A program made the translations under genes and the position numbers. Shown here in pieces: positions 63,981-64,000 of a DNA stretch of 64,000 nucleotides. The DNA is taken from assembly GCA_003543135.1 (NCBI GenBank), contig DPJG01000001.1, forward strand, positions 102,229-166,228, written 5' to 3'. Every line of letters begins with the position of its first letter. Positions within the stretch are counted from its first letter, which is position 1. The notes under the pieces are model-generated. The model was not told the origin of the DNA and ran no database searches. It was given only the letters and a program-made list of their open reading frames with translations. Origin of the DNA: Rheinheimera sp. Lineage in GTDB: Bacteria; Pseudomonadota; Gammaproteobacteria; Enterobacterales; Alteromonadaceae.

Positions 63981-64000
63981 AATGCCAGTCAGTTAAGCTG
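63981..64000 (+). repeat. Partial copy of the AATGCCAGTCAGTT hairpin element at the window edge
   Basis: The last 20 bases match the element at 48817 in 18 of 20 positions. The right arm begins (CTG) and is cut by the edge. It lies 36 bases past the dipeptidase stop, where a terminator would be expected. Confidence 0.5.

Overview
The window reads as chromosome of a free-living, Gram-negative gammaproteobacterium, most likely Alteromonadales/Chromatiaceae of the Rheinheimera type. That placement is inference. It rests on the order lptM-lysA-dapF-DUF484-xerC with cyaY divergent, on hemC-hemD-hemX-hemY, on ubiD next to fre, on an Escherichia-like FadM, on many glutamine-rich proteins, and on TonB-dependent and lipoprotein-rich envelope functions. 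Coding density is high. One tRNA was found, and no rRNA, CRISPR array or complete transposon.

Region by region. 1-8.8 kb: the 3' half of an aryl-polyene (APE) type II polyketide cluster, with tightly overlapping genes. In order they are a LolA-like protein, an MMPL exporter, a halogenase-like flavoprotein, a lipoprotein, a ketosynthase, a dehydratase, a ketoreductase, a second ketosynthase and a MipA/OmpV-like outer-membrane protein. 8.8-13.3 kb (minus strand): a lipoprotein, then the lysine/cell-wall and chromosome-dimer operon lptM-lysA-dapF-DUF484-xerC. 13.3-20.2 kb (plus): cyaY-esterase, a DUF2914 membrane protein, hemC-D-X-Y, a deoxyinosine glycosylase and a CsaA-type tRNA-binding protein. 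20.2-23.4 kb: a periplasmic TonB-domain protein, and a secreted PPC-cyanophycinase behind a palindrome-rich leader. 23.5-27 kb (minus): fadM, fre, a separate 2Fe-2S ferredoxin and ubiD. 27-27.7 kb: a gene-free stretch with a 26-bp perfect palindrome and a REP/MITE-like inverted repeat. 27.7-35.6 kb: an EAL phosphodiesterase, a lipocalin-like protein, metC, a solute-binding protein, a VC0807-like membrane protein, a flavin reductase, a PadR-HAAS pair and two overlapping bacterioferritin genes.

35.7-47.3 kb: an M28 peptidase, tRNA-Gly(CCC), a hydratase-fold protein, a CPA2 antiporter, a nitroreductase behind tandem operators, ppc, a lipoprotein, a PhnD-like binding protein and a soluble PAS-PAS chemoreceptor. 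47.3-50 kb: an apparently AT-richer stretch with an unrecognised membrane-anchored protein, an orphan PEP-CTERM protein and several large hairpins. 50-54.6 kb: hutH-hutU (long-form urocanate hydratase) with a divergent LysR regulator. 54.6-64 kb: a flavin amine oxidase, a TonB-dependent receptor, a VOC protein, another solute-binding protein, a methylthioribose-kinase-like protein, an arylamine N-acetyltransferase and a lipoprotein M19 dipeptidase. The last 20 bases repeat a hairpin arm also seen at 48.8 kb.

Most of the window is housekeeping. The least ordinary parts are the APE cluster carrying halogenase signatures, the split ferredoxin/Fre pair beside ubiD, the division of ferroxidase and heme residues between the two bacterioferritins, the secreted cyanophycinase with a structured leader, and several well-formed palindromes, tandem operators and repeats between genes.
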